Assembly: GCA_964388085.1 (NCBI GenBank)
Contig: CAYLZW010000188.1
Coordinates: 1 to 11,566 of the forward strand
Length of the DNA stretch: 11,566 nucleotides
Direction of reading: 5' to 3'
Source: CAYLZW01 sp964388085
GTDB lineage: Bacteria; Myxococcota; UBA727; CAYLZW01
Positions 1 through 8,411 of this stretch are shown here, one piece after another. Made by a program: the position numbers and the translations under genes. The notes beneath the pieces are model-generated. The model was not told the origin of the DNA. It saw only the letters and a list, made by a program, of their open reading frames with translations, and searched no databases. Every line of letters begins with the position of its first letter. The stretch's first letter is position 1.

Positions 1-728
1 AGCAGCTTCTGCATGTTCTTTCGGGCGTGGAACAGGCGGGACATGACCGTGCCGCGCGGGATCTCGAGCGCGCTGGCGATCTCCTCGTAGGAGAGCCCGT
101 CCACCTCGCGCAGCAGCAGCACGGCGCGGTGGTCTTCGGACAGCTCCGCGAGCGCCCGGCCGATCTCCTTGCCGAGCTCTTTGTCCTTCGCGTTCTTGAG
201 CGGGTTCGTCGCCGACAGCTTGGGCGCGATGTCGACCCCGGCGTAGATGTTGCCTTCGCCGAGATCGGACGCGCGCACGTCGTCGATGTCCACCGAGCGG
301 CGGCGGGCCTCGGCGCGCTTTCGGTCGATGCAGAGGTTCACGCAGATGCGGTACAGCCACGTCGAGAAGGCCGCGTTCCCTTCGAACTCCGCGAGCTTCT
401 TGTGCGCCTTGATGAAGGCGTCCTGCACGACGTCCATGGCGTCGTCCCGGTCGCGCAGCATGCCGAAGGCGACGGCGAACAGCCGGCCCTGGTTTCGCTC
501 GACGAGGCTCTTGAAGGCGCGCGCGTCGCCCGTCTTCGCGAGGCCGACGAGGCGCAGGTCCTCTTCGCGCGCGGCCTTCTTCTCCTCCTGCTGCGCGCGG
601 GAGCGCTTTCGGGCGCGCTCGGCGGCCTCGAGCACGGTCGCGCCCGGGGCATCAGCAGAGCGCGAGGCGGACGCGTTCCCCGCGCCCTCCCCCTCGGCCT
701 TCTGCTTCAGCTTCGCCGCTTCGCTCAT
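1..728 (-). CDS. ECF-family RNA polymerase sigma factor (RpoE-like), 3' end cut by window edge
   Basis: A transcription initiation factor that directs RNA polymerase to a specific promoter set. The start at 728 opens 242 codons that run off the left edge without a stop. Residues 1-56 are a charged Lys/Glu/Ala-rich extension. Sigma region 2 spans about 65-140, with VVQDAFIKAHKKL and the promoter-melting/-10 recognition stretch FSTWLYRICVNLCIDRKR. A roughly 45-residue linker follows (about 145-188). Region 4 (about 189-242) has GLSYEEIASALEIPRGTVMS, the helix-turn-helix that reads the -35 element. Only the last few residues seem to be missing. There is no strong Shine-Dalgarno before the ATG. 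The acylase gene is divergent, with 74 bases between the two starts. An anti-sigma gene often follows such sigma factors, but that position is outside the window. The family call is firm; the regulon is unknown. Confidence 0.93.
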   Translation of the reverse strand, partial: MSEAAKLKQKAEGEGAGNASASRSADAPGATVLEAAERARKRSRAQQEEKKAAREEDLRLVGLAKTGDARAFKSLVERNQGRLFAVAFGMLRDRDDAMDVVQDAFIKAHKKLAEFEGNAAFSTWLYRICVNLCIDRKRAEARRRSVDIDDVRASDLGEGNIYAGVDIAPKLSATNPLKNAKDKELGKEIGRALAELSEDHRAVLLLREVDGLSYEEIASALEIPRGTVMSRLFHARKNMQKL

Positions 729-802
729 TGATCCACGCTCTTAGCCGTCGACTATGCCATGAAAGGCGCCGCCATCCTACCGGTGCACGGGGCGGGGGTA
801 GC
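729..802. promoter_or_regulatory. Divergent intergenic region between sigma factor and acylase starts
   Basis: These 74 bases separate two divergently transcribed genes and must hold the 5' control signals of both unless transcription begins inside a gene. I see no convincing -35/-10 pair on either strand. A G-rich stretch just before the acylase ATG at 803 is the only ribosome-binding candidate. The sigma factor may control its own gene and the acylase from here; this is inferred from the layout only. Confidence 0.4.
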
Positions 803-2998
803 ATGCTGCGGATGAAGCGCGCTCTTGCACCGGTCGGCCTGCTGCTCCCGCTCATCCTGGCGCTCGCGCGCTGTACGGCAGGTGGGCCGCCCGACGCCGG
901 CGGCCCCGTCGAGGCGCCGACGCGGGCGGAGCTCCTCTGGGACGAGTGGGGTGTGCCGCACATCTTCGCCGAGGACGCCGCCGCTGCCTTTCGCGCCTTC
1001 GGGTGGGCGCAGATGAAGAGCCACGGCGACCTCTTGCTCCAGCTCTACGCGCAGGCTCGCGGCGAGAGCGCGCGCTACCTTGGGGCCGCGTTCCAAGCCT
1101 CCGACGAAGTGACGCGCGCGTTCGATCTGCCGCGCATCGGGGCCGAAGCGTTCGCGGCCGAGAGCGCGTCCTTCGCGCCGCTCCTCGAGGCGTTCGTCGA
1201 GGGGGCGAACCTGTACGCGAGCTACCATGAGGACGAGCTCGACCCACGGCTCCTCGAGCTCTTGCCCCTCGTGCCCGAAGACGTCACCCGCCACGGCGTG
1301 CGCATGATGACGTTGTTCGTCCATGCGGCGGCGCCGAACGGCTGCACCGAAGGGCTGCCGGGCTTGAACCTCTACAGCCAGCCAGGCTCGAACGGCTGGG
1401 CCATCGCACCGGCGCGGACCGAGAGCGGCGAGGCGATGCTGCTCGCGAACCCGCACCTGCAATACCAGGGTGGTCAGACGTTCTTCGAGGCGCACATGGT
1501 CGTCGGTGACGATTTGAACATCAGCGGCGCCACGCTGGTCGGCTTCCCGACGTTGGCCATCGCGTTCACCGAGCGCGTGGCCTGGACGCACACCATCAAC
1601 ACCCTTGACGCGTGTGACACCTACGCGCTCGTGCCCGAGGGCGACGGGTATCGCTTCGATGGCGAGCCGCGCGCCTTCGAGGTGGTGACGGACACGCTCG
1701 CGGTAAGAAGCGCGTCGGGCGTCGTCAACGAGGTCAACATCGAGCTGCGTCGCTCGGTGCACGGGCCGGTGTTCCCGTACCAGGGAGATCTCTATGCCGT
1801 GCGCATCGCGCCCGCCGCGCTGCCGCAGCCCGGCATGTTCGCCGAATGGTGGGAGATGGCGCAGGCGTCCAATCTCACGGAGCTCGAGGCGGCGCTCGAC
1901 CAGCAGCGGCTCCCGTTGTTCACCGTGCTGGCGGCCGATCACGAGGGAGCCATCGTCACGCGCTTCGGCGGCCGCGTGCCCGACAAAGGCGTCGGGGACG
2001 CGACGTTCTGGGCGAACCCGGTGGACGGCAGCGACGCGGCGCTCTTGTGGGAGTCGTTCCATCCGGCCGCCGAGCTGCCTCGCGTTCGCGATCCCTCGTC
2101 GGGGTACGTGCAGAACGCCAACAGCCCGCCCTGGTTCGCGACGGTGCCGGGCCAGAGCGCGGGCGACTTTCCGCCGTGGATCGCGCCACGCGGCCCGGCG
2201 ACGCTCCGCGAGCAGCGCTCGCTCGCGCTGCTCTCGTCCGACGCCACGCTGACCCTGGCCGAGCTCGAGGCGCTCAAGCACGACACCGGATCGGAGATGG
2301 CCGAGCGCGTCCTCGATGAGCTCATCAGCGCGGCCAACGCGTCGACGAACGCGAGCGCACAATCGGCGGCCGCGGTGCTCGCCGATTGGAATGGTCGCTA
2401 CGATTCGGACGCCACCGGCGCGGTGCTGTTCGCCTTCTGGTCGATCGCGATGACGGAGCAGGCGGAGAATGATCTCTACGCGGCGGACCCGCTCGCGGTC
2501 GTGCTCGGTCCTCCCTTCGCTTGGGCGACGCCGTGGTCCGAGGACGATCCGCTCACGACGCCGCGGGGGCTCGGCGATCCCGATCGCGCGGTGGCCACCC
2601 TCGCCGCGGTGTTCAACGAGCTCGGCGGGGCAGGGCCCGGTGGCTTCGCCGACGCCGCGCTCGGGGACGTCGCGCGCTTCCGCCGCGGCGCCGCCGATTA
2701 TCCCGCCAATGGCGGGCCGGACCACGAGGGCGTGTTTCGCGTGACGGAATTCGCGCCCGCGGGGACGACCTACGAGGCGGCCTCGGGAGACACCTTCGTC
2801 GCGGCCGTCGAGATGACGACGCCGGTCCGCGCGCGCGTCCTGCTCGGCTACGGAAACGCGTCACAGCCGGGCTCGCCCCACGTCGGTGACCAATTCGAGC
2901 TCGCGTCCACGAGCACGCTGCGGGACGCGTGGCGCAAGCGCGAGGAGGTCATGCCCCACCTCGAGCACCTCGAGACCGTCCCGCCCGACAGCGAGTGA
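803..2998 (+). CDS. Penicillin acylase family (Ntn hydrolase, S45) exported amidase
   Basis: A predicted 731-residue precursor that should cleave itself and then hydrolyse an amide bond. Known substrates of the family include beta-lactam side chains, lipopeptides and acyl-homoserine lactones. I chose the ATG at 803 because it gives a clean signal sequence: MLRMKR, then a Leu-rich core, then Cys24. The ORF is open back to 728, and 812 is another possible ATG. The lipobox-like LARC has Arg at -1, which is unusual, so lipidation is uncertain. The alpha-chain motifs WDEWGVPHIFAED and FGWAQMKSHGDLLLQLY are clear. The beta chain should begin at Ser196 in GSNGWAIAP. The His of ANPHL is then beta residue 23, the position known in acylases such as PvdQ. 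SVHGPV and QNANSPPW (Asn438/Asn440, oxyanion candidates) follow. Length fits the family. Substrate cannot be read from the sequence. Confidence 0.92.
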   Translation: MLRMKRALAPVGLLLPLILALARCTAGGPPDAGGPVEAPTRAELLWDEWGVPHIFAEDAAAAFRAFGWAQMKSHGDLLLQLYAQARGESARYLGAAFQASDEVTRAFDLPRIGAEAFAAESASFAPLLEAFVEGANLYASYHEDELDPRLLELLPLVPEDVTRHGVRMMTLFVHAAAPNGCTEGLPGLNLYSQPGSNGWAIAPARTESGEAMLLANPHLQYQGGQTFFEAHMVVGDDLNISGATLVGFPTLAIAFTERVAWTHTINTLDACDTYALVPEGDGYRFDGEPRAFEVVTDTLAVRSASGVVNEVNIELRRSVHGPVFPYQGDLYAVRIAPAALPQPGMFAEWWEMAQASNLTELEAALDQQRLPLFTVLAADHEGAIVTRFGGRVPDKGVGDATFWANPVDGSDAALLWESFHPAAELPRVRDPSSGYVQNANSPPWFATVPGQSAGDFPPWIAPRGPATLREQRSLALLSSDATLTLAELEALKHDTGSEMAERVLDELISAANASTNASAQSAAAVLADWNGRYDSDATGAVLFAFWSIAMTEQAENDLYAADPLAVVLGPPFAWATPWSEDDPLTTPRGLGDPDRAVATLAAVFNELGGAGPGGFADAALGDVARFRRGAADYPANGGPDHEGVFRVTEFAPAGTTYEAASGDTFVAAVEMTTPVRARVLLGYGNASQPGSPHVGDQFELASTSTLRDAWRKREEVMPHLEHLETVPPDSE

Positions 2999-3003
2999 GC
3001 TCA
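2996..3003. other. 8-bp palindrome holding both convergent stop codons
   Basis: TGAGCTCA contains the TGA that ends the acylase gene on the plus strand and the TGA that ends the lipoprotein gene on the minus strand. Only two bases (2999-3000) separate the coding regions. There is no room for an ordinary terminator between them, so at least one transcript probably runs into the opposite gene. Confidence 0.85.
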
Positions 3004-5751
3004 GCCCGCCTCACCCGCGTCCGCTGAGGGTCCGCCGTCCTCGGCGCCGCCGCCATCGCTGCCGCCGTCGTCGTCGGGGCCGCCATCGTCGCCGCCGTCG
3101 TGCTCCGAGACCCCTGCGTCCCCCGCGCTGACGACCTCGGCGCAGCGCCCCCAGCACAGATCGCAGGTGCCGGTCTGCTCGCAGCCCGGTCCCGGCAGGC
3201 AGACGCTGCGGTCGCAGGTGCGCCCCTCGTCGCAGTCGACCTCCTCGAGGCAGAGCTCCTCGCCGCCGCCGCCGCCGCCGAGGCCGCAGCCGAACACCTG
3301 CACGAGCGCGGCTCGCGTGGTGGGGAGGTTCACCTCGACGGACACGCCTTGGCCGACGACGAGCATGCTGTCGGGCGGCCCCGGCAGCAGCGGCGCGTGC
3401 CGCTCCCACGGGAAGCCGGTCGGCGCCGGCGCGGCGATGCGCGAGAGCACGCCGTTGTCGTCGACGCCGAGCAGCTCGACGTGATCGCCGAGCAGCGTGA
3501 CGACGCGGAGCTCGCCCTCCACGCGGAGCGGCACGGCCTGGCCTCCCTGCATCGAGCGCTCGAGCCGTAACAGCTCCTCGGGCGCGGCGGCGCTCGGGTC
3601 GCTGCTTCGCTGTACGACGGTGTCGAAGCAGGTGCCCTCGATCGGGACGCAAGCGCACTCGAGCGAGGGGTCGAGACACTCCTCGCAGCCGCAGTCGACG
3701 GGCACCTGACGAACGGCCGTGAAGGCGCCGTCCGCCGTCGCGCGGAACGAGGCGAAGGAGCCCTCCTCGCTGCCGATGGCGAGCGGCGAGGTGAGCGGCG
3801 GGACGCTGACCGGAAAGATCGACCACGTGCCGAGCTCGAAGCGCCAGGCCCTGTGCGTGGTGAACGCGTTCGTGACCGCGCCGTTCACGTCGCCGCACGC
3901 GGACCGGCTCATGCGCAACGAGATCGACTGCGGGGAGGTCGCGAACACGCTCAGCTCGTGCACCCTCAGCGGGACCGGGCCCGGCGTCGTCTCGGCGCAG
4001 CTGTCGTCGAGGACGCGCTCGAGGTGCAGCACGCGATCGACGCCGGTGACGTTGTAGAACCTCGGCTGTTCGAGGACCCAGAGCGGCACGTTCAGCACAT
4101 TGCAGCCGGGCGCGTCACAAAAGCTCTCGGGGATCGTGAGCTCGTCCGAGTGCGCGACGACGGTGATGAGCTCTTGGTCGGCGGCGACGGCTACGTGCGC
4201 GAGCCGCTCGAAGTAGATGGTGCTGTCGCCCGGAGCCCGCCGCACGGAGCGCACGAGGCTGCCGTCCTCGTTGCGCTCCTCGATCCAAAGCGACGCGCGC
4301 AAGAAGTCCGGGTGCACGACGACGACGTCCGCGCTCGGGGGCGGCGGCGGCGGCTCGGCGGGATCTTCCCGATCCTCGGCCCCCTCGATCATGCCGCCGC
4401 CGTCGCTCGGGTCGGCGCCGATGGGGAAGGCGGCCGCGGCCGGCCCGCGCACGGCTGTGAGCTGCGTCGTCGTGGGTCCGCTCCAGGTGGGGCCGAGCTC
4501 GGCCGTCGTCAGATACACGCCGGCGGCGCACACGAGCCCGCCCGGCCTCGCTCCGGCGCCTGGGCCCTCCGGCTCTCCGGGCCCGGCGTCCTCGAGCGGC
4601 GGAGGCGGCGCCTCGTCCTCCGGCGGGTCGAGGTTCAGCGGCTGATAGAACGGATCGGTCGGGTTACAGGCGGAGCCCCAGTTGTCGAGGTACATGCCTT
4701 GCCAGACGAAGCGCAGCCGGCTCCCTTGCACATCGGCCGCGAGCACGCGCTCGACGCTGAGCTCCTCGGGGAGCGCGTTGAAACAGTCGCCCCCCGTCGT
4801 CGGCCCGAGGCAGAGATCGACGCTGACGTTCGAGGGAGTGAAGGAGAACGGCGGCCCGGCGCCGACGCCGAGCTCCGGACCAGACGCGCACGCGCCGCTC
4901 TGGCAGGTGTCGTTCGCGGTGCACGCGTCCCCGTCTTCGCAAGGCACGCCGTCGGGAACGTCGCTGAGCACGCATTGGCCGAGGAAGCACAGCCCGATCT
5001 CGTTGCAGCCGTCAAAGTGACAGAGCGCGCCGTCCCCGAGCGGCGGGTTCGAGCAGCCCGCGAAGGGCTCGCACACGTCGGCGGTGCAGGGATCCTCGTC
5101 GTCACAGCGGCTCGGCAGCGGCTCGAACACGCAGCCCACGCTCGGATCGCAGACGTCGGCCGTGCACTCCTGATCGTCTTGGCAGGTGACGGCGGCGCCG
5201 AGGCAGCGGCCGTCGAGGCAGGCGTCGCCCGTCGTGCAGGCGCTGCCGTCGTCGCATGAGCTGCCGTCGTCCCGGGTCTCGTGCCGGCAGAGCCCGGCCT
5301 CCGCGTCGAAGCGATCGCTGGTGCAGGGGTTCCCGTCTTCACAGCTCGGCGGCGTGCGCACGTTCGCCTGCACGGGGATCTGAATGGCGCCGTCCGCCCC
5401 GGCGTCGACGACGACGATGGCGCTCGCGGGTCCGCTCGTGCCCGCGGGCGCGGAGAGGATGACGTCGAGCAGGATCGAGTTTCCGGGGCTCACCGCGCTG
5501 TTGTGCAGGTCGGCCTCGATGAGCGCGGGGCCGTCTTCGCCCGTGACCTCGGCGTCGAGCGGCCCGAGCGGAGCGGTGCCGGTGTTCGTGACGGAGATCG
5601 TGAGCGTCTTTGGATAGCCGGCCCACAGCGGATCGACGACCAGGGACGCCGGAGCGGCGGTGAGGGAGGCCGTCAGCGTCGATACCTGCCCGAGCTCGTC
5701 GCAGGAGGTGACGAGGAGGAGCGCGACGATGATGGGGATCCTGCGGCTCAT
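3001..5751 (-). CDS. Large Cys-rich repeat lipoprotein, function unknown
   Basis: A predicted 916-residue lipoprotein. I chose the start at 5751 because it gives MSRRIPIIVALLLVTSC, a short basic head, hydrophobic core and lipobox VTSC with Cys17 as the lipid site. The frame stays open to 5994, but that extension is Arg-rich and would bury the signal. Residues about 35-132 look like an Ig-like ASH/HYDIN-type domain (PKTLTISVTNTGTAPLG). Residues 137-288 hold 23 cysteines in repeats of the type CEDGNPCTSD, CDDEDPCTADVC and CEDGDACTANDTC, similar to myxobacterial Cys-rich repeats. Residues about 300-820 carry no motif I recognise, with Pro/Glu-rich inserts near 376-400 and 458-473. More cysteines lie at 687-708 and 822-870. 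The tail from about 876 is a Gly/Asp/Ser-rich, strongly acidic stretch. A role in surface binding or adhesion is a guess; no enzyme motif is visible. Confidence 0.85.
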   Translation of the reverse strand: MSRRIPIIVALLLVTSCDELGQVSTLTASLTAAPASLVVDPLWAGYPKTLTISVTNTGTAPLGPLDAEVTGEDGPALIEADLHNSAVSPGNSILLDVILSAPAGTSGPASAIVVVDAGADGAIQIPVQANVRTPPSCEDGNPCTSDRFDAEAGLCRHETRDDGSSCDDGSACTTGDACLDGRCLGAAVTCQDDQECTADVCDPSVGCVFEPLPSRCDDEDPCTADVCEPFAGCSNPPLGDGALCHFDGCNEIGLCFLGQCVLSDVPDGVPCEDGDACTANDTCQSGACASGPELGVGAGPPFSFTPSNVSVDLCLGPTTGGDCFNALPEELSVERVLAADVQGSRLRFVWQGMYLDNWGSACNPTDPFYQPLNLDPPEDEAPPPPLEDAGPGEPEGPGAGARPGGLVCAAGVYLTTAELGPTWSGPTTTQLTAVRGPAAAAFPIGADPSDGGGMIEGAEDREDPAEPPPPPPSADVVVVHPDFLRASLWIEERNEDGSLVRSVRRAPGDSTIYFERLAHVAVAADQELITVVAHSDELTIPESFCDAPGCNVLNVPLWVLEQPRFYNVTGVDRVLHLERVLDDSCAETTPGPVPLRVHELSVFATSPQSISLRMSRSACGDVNGAVTNAFTTHRAWRFELGTWSIFPVSVPPLTSPLAIGSEEGSFASFRATADGAFTAVRQVPVDCGCEECLDPSLECACVPIEGTCFDTVVQRSSDPSAAAPEELLRLERSMQGGQAVPLRVEGELRVVTLLGDHVELLGVDDNGVLSRIAAPAPTGFPWERHAPLLPGPPDSMLVVGQGVSVEVNLPTTRAALVQVFGCGLGGGGGGEELCLEEVDCDEGRTCDRSVCLPGPGCEQTGTCDLCWGRCAEVVSAGDAGVSEHDGGDDGGPDDDGGSDGGGAEDGGPSADAGEAG

Positions 5752-5897
5752 GGCGGTGGGGTTTGCAGGTGGGGTGCCGGGTGGGCTGTTGTAGGAGAGT
5801 GCTTTGCTTCCGGGGCCTTTCGTCATCCTAGGGCGATGGGAACATGACAGGAATCTGACGGTCGCTGCTGACCGTCGCTGTTGCCGTCGCCGCCGCC
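5752..5897 (-). other. 146-bp gap between glycosidase stop and lipoprotein start
   Basis: This gap lies downstream of the glycosidase gene and upstream of the lipoprotein start. It holds one hairpin (5857-5876) and no convincing gene. The lipoprotein reading frame stays open through it, but the coded residues are Arg-rich and unlike a signal peptide. I see no purine-rich ribosome-binding site just before the ATG at 5751. Confidence 0.5.
5857..5876 (-). terminator. Possible hairpin terminator after the glycosidase gene
   Basis: GACGGTC (5857-5863) and GACCGTC (5870-5876) form a perfect 7-bp inverted repeat around a six-base loop. The hairpin begins 21 bases after the glycosidase stop codon. 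There is no real U tract after the hairpin on the minus strand, so termination may be weak or factor-dependent. It could instead be a protein-binding site upstream of the lipoprotein gene. Confidence 0.4.
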
Positions 5898-8411
5898 TCA
5901 GCGCCTCGGGCCGCGCACCCGACGCCCGCGGAGCCACGCGAGCAACCCCAACCACAGCGGCCACCCCGGACCGCCGTCGCTGGTTTGCGCACACCCGCCG
6001 GGCGTCACCGAGCTGCCAGGATCGTCGACGACGGCAGGTTCTCCTTCTCCTTCTCCTTCTCCCTCGCCTTCTCCCTCGCCTTCTCCCTCGCCTTCGCCTT
6101 CGCCTTCGCCTTCACCTTCACCTTCACCTTCACCTTCACCTTCACCTTCGCCTTCACCTTCACCTTCACCTTCACCTTCACCCTCACCTTCACCCTCGCC
6201 TTCGCCTTCGCCTTCGCCAGGCTCCAAAGGCACGACGCCGCCGAAGAGCAGCGTGCCCCATACGCTCGGGTGCTCGTAGCCGGCGCCGCCCCAAGCGGGG
6301 CCAGTGACCGCGCCGCCGAAGCCGCTGCCCGTCGAGGGCCAGCAGCGGAGGCCGGCGCTGCCGCGCGCGCAGAGGTCGGCGAGCCCGTCGCCGTTGAAGT
6401 CCGCGAGGCGGATGGTCGAGGAGAAGCGCAGATCTCCCCAGCCGGACGCGTCCGTGAGGTTCGGTCCGTCGACGGCGGCGCCGAAGCCGTCGCCGACGAA
6501 GGGCCAGCACGTCACCCCGCTGGCGCTGCGGCCGCAAACGTCCGCGTCTCCGTCGCCGTCAATGTCGCCGAGGCGAATGGTGCCGTAGCGCGAGGCCGCG
6601 GTGAAGCCGTCGTCATTGGTCAAAATGGGCGCCGAGAGCGCGGGGCCGAAGCCGGCGCCCGTCGAGAGGTGACAGCGGAAGCCGGCCGCCGCGCGCCCGC
6701 AAATGTCCGCGCGGCCGTCGCCGTCCACGTCATGAACGCGAATGGTGCTCCAATAGCGGACGTGGCTCCAGCCGCTCGAGTCCTTCCACGCGGGGCCCTC
6801 GATGCGCGTCGGGAAGCCGCTGCCGTTCGAGAGGTAGCAGGCCACGCCGCTCTCGCCGCGGCCGCACACATCGTCCTTGCCGTCGCCATTGACGTCGGCC
6901 ATGTCGAGGGTGCCGTAGCGGGAGGAGGGCACGAAGCCGTCGGCGTCGGAGAAGGCGCTGCTCTGCACGACGTCGCCGAAGCCGCTCCCCGTCGAGGGGT
7001 AGCAGCGCCAGCCGGCCGAGCCGCGGGCGCATACGTCGTCCTTGCCGTCGCCGTTGAAGTCCGCGAGGCGCAGGGTGTGTCCGTACGAAGGCGCGTACCA
7101 GCCGCCGGCGTCGGCGAGCGGCGGGCCGGCGACGGAGGTGCCGAGGGGAGACGTCCCGGAGGTTCGGCAGGTGACGGAGGCGTTGGCGCGCGCGCACAGA
7201 TCGGCCCTGCCGTCGCCGTCGATGTCGCCCATGCGCAGGGTGGCGTAGTTGCTGGCGTCGTCCCAGCCGCTGCCGTCCGACAGGTTGACGTAGGACGCCA
7301 GCGTGGAGAGGTCGCCGCCGCTGGCGCACTCGAAGCCCGACGACGTGCGCAGACAGGCGTCCGCGCTGCCGTCTCCGTCGACGTCGGTGAAGAGATCGGC
7401 GTCCGTGTGCATGGCGGCGAGGCCCCCCTGCTCGAGGTCGTCGAGGCAGTGGCCGGGGCGCTCGCTCTTGCCCGAGCCTGCGCCGAGGAACACCGCCCAG
7501 TGGTTCGCGACCGCGCGCACGCCCCCGCCGTTGTTGCCGCTCGTGTTGTTCACGTAGCCGCTGCCGGACAGCCACATCTGCGTGGAGCCGCCGCCGTCGA
7601 GGTTGAACGCCTGCCAGGCGCCGATCTCTCCCATGAGCCAGGCGAGCTCGGCGCCGCGCATGCCGGCCGAGGACGCCGTGCGGCCGTCGACGACGACGAG
7701 GTAGAGCGTGCGCTTGTCGCGCGAGAGGCCCATGGCCGTGCGCGGGTGGCGGTCTGCGGCGTCGCCGCGATCGGGGAAGCAGCTCGTGGCCGTGGGATCG
7801 CTGCAGGTGTGCACGCGGCCCTCGTGTACGAGCGCGGGAAAGCCGCTCACGAGCGCCTCGGTGTCGGGCGGGATGTCGTGCGTGACGTCGCCCACGGCGA
7901 AGCCCTGCACGACATCGGGCGCCGCGGAGTGCGTCTTCTCGTACTTGGTGTGGTTGAAGTCGGCCCAGCCGGGCCCAAAGGCGATCCAGCCGTAGTCGCG
8001 CCAGAACCACTCCGACGCGTACGCGTCGTCCGTGCCGGTGCGATCGTCGGGCCAGGCGTTGCCGCCGCCGACCGCCTGCCCGTAGACGCGGACCTTCGGC
8101 GTCGTCTTGTAGAAGTCCCCGTTGACGACGAGCTGCGCCCCGAGCGCGCTGCCGACGCTACCCGCCGTCTTCAGCGAGGTGGGGGACGAGGTGGCGTCGA
8201 TGTGCACGTAGGGCGAGCAGAGATCGATCTCGGCCACCCACGCGTTCGTCGCGGGGCTCGCGGTGCGGATCTTCGTCAGCTTGAGCCCCGGCCGGCCAGA
8301 CGGCGTGACGTTGGTCCGCGAGGTGATGCTCACGCTGAGCGCGGGCGGGGCCGCGAGGAAGGTGAGGCAGGCGAGCGAGCACAGGGCGGCGAAGGTGGTC
8401 TGGGGGCGCAT
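5898..8411 (-). CDS. Secreted phosphodiester glycosidase with seven FG-GAP/VCBS-like repeats, (GE)30 linker and MYXO-CTERM-like tail
   Basis: An 837-residue exported protein from the start at 8411 (MRPQTTF, hydrophobic core, cleavage near APPALS). An in-frame ATG at 8447 would add 12 residues including RRGR and is a fair alternative. Residues about 45-312 form a phosphodiester glycosidase (NAGPA/DUF2233) domain with LVVNGDFY, RTAMGLSRD, the signature AFNLDGGGST (269-276) and ANHWAVFLG. This family removes sugars from sugar-phosphodiester groups. Seven Asp/Asn-Gly-Asp-Gly calcium loops begin at residues 343, 396, 451, 506, 561, 616 and 671, each with a Cys pair nine residues apart. Residues 732-791 are 30 Gly-Glu units. 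The end has Cys807, a Trp/Leu-rich hydrophobic stretch and GRRVRGPRR, a MYXO-CTERM-like signal that myxosortases are known to process. This predicts cell-surface display. The substrate, perhaps a phosphate-linked glycan, is inferred. Confidence 0.9.
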   Translation of the reverse strand: MRPQTTFAALCSLACLTFLAAPPALSVSITSRTNVTPSGRPGLKLTKIRTASPATNAWVAEIDLCSPYVHIDATSSPTSLKTAGSVGSALGAQLVVNGDFYKTTPKVRVYGQAVGGGNAWPDDRTGTDDAYASEWFWRDYGWIAFGPGWADFNHTKYEKTHSAAPDVVQGFAVGDVTHDIPPDTEALVSGFPALVHEGRVHTCSDPTATSCFPDRGDAADRHPRTAMGLSRDKRTLYLVVVDGRTASSAGMRGAELAWLMGEIGAWQAFNLDGGGSTQMWLSGSGYVNNTSGNNGGGVRAVANHWAVFLGAGSGKSERPGHCLDDLEQGGLAAMHTDADLFTDVDGDGSADACLRTSSGFECASGGDLSTLASYVNLSDGSGWDDASNYATLRMGDIDGDGRADLCARANASVTCRTSGTSPLGTSVAGPPLADAGGWYAPSYGHTLRLADFNGDGKDDVCARGSAGWRCYPSTGSGFGDVVQSSAFSDADGFVPSSRYGTLDMADVNGDGKDDVCGRGESGVACYLSNGSGFPTRIEGPAWKDSSGWSHVRYWSTIRVHDVDGDGRADICGRAAAGFRCHLSTGAGFGPALSAPILTNDDGFTAASRYGTIRLGDIDGDGDADVCGRSASGVTCWPFVGDGFGAAVDGPNLTDASGWGDLRFSSTIRLADFNGDGLADLCARGSAGLRCWPSTGSGFGGAVTGPAWGGAGYEHPSVWGTLLFGGVVPLEPGEGEGEGEGEGEGEGEGEGEGEGEGEGEGEGEGEGEGEGEGEGEGEGEGEGEGEGEGEGEPAVVDDPGSSVTPGGCAQTSDGGPGWPLWLGLLAWLRGRRVRGPRR
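6039..6218 (-). repeat. Hexanucleotide tandem repeat, 30 units, coding (Gly-Glu)30
   Basis: Exactly 180 bases made of 30 six-base units, read on the plus strand as TTCTCC, CTCGCC, TTCGCC, TTCACC and CTCACC. On the minus strand each unit codes Gly-Glu. Variants lie in blocks: alternating TTCTCC/CTCGCC near 6063-6092, then TTCGCC, then runs of TTCACC, then TTCGCC again. That pattern suggests expansion by slippage or unequal exchange. Any whole-unit change keeps the reading frame. The peptide is a stiff, acidic spacer between the repeat domain and the sorting tail. Confidence 0.95.
6254..7394 (-). repeat. Seven-unit coding repeat, mostly 165 bp (55 residues), calcium-loop type
   Basis: Within the glycosidase gene, seven D-x-[DN]-G-D-G loops recur at spacings of 53, 55, 55, 55, 55 and 55 residues. 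Each unit has a glycine-tryptophan or glycine-phenylalanine turn, a Tyr/Trp-containing [ST]xY-GT[LI]R-type strand, the loop, and two cysteines nine residues apart. An eighth partial unit (near residues 715-725) has the strand but no calcium loop. Such FG-GAP/VCBS-like units usually assemble into a beta-propeller. Confidence 0.85.

Noticed and set aside
27..731. Plus-strand frames over the sigma factor region
   Set aside because: The minus strand gives an unmistakable sigma factor with regions 2 and 4; these plus-strand frames are shadows.
752..2725. 657-codon open frame antisense to the acylase gene
   Set aside because: Arg/Gly/Glu-rich shadow of a gene with clear family motifs on the other strand; no motif of its own.
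3853..5259. 468-codon plus-strand frame across the lipoprotein gene
   Set aside because: Composition is Arg/Ala/Val-rich without motifs, while the minus strand has a lipobox and ordered Cys repeats.
6039..6218. CRISPR-like array
   Set aside because: Six-base units without spacers that code a Gly-Glu linker in a real gene.
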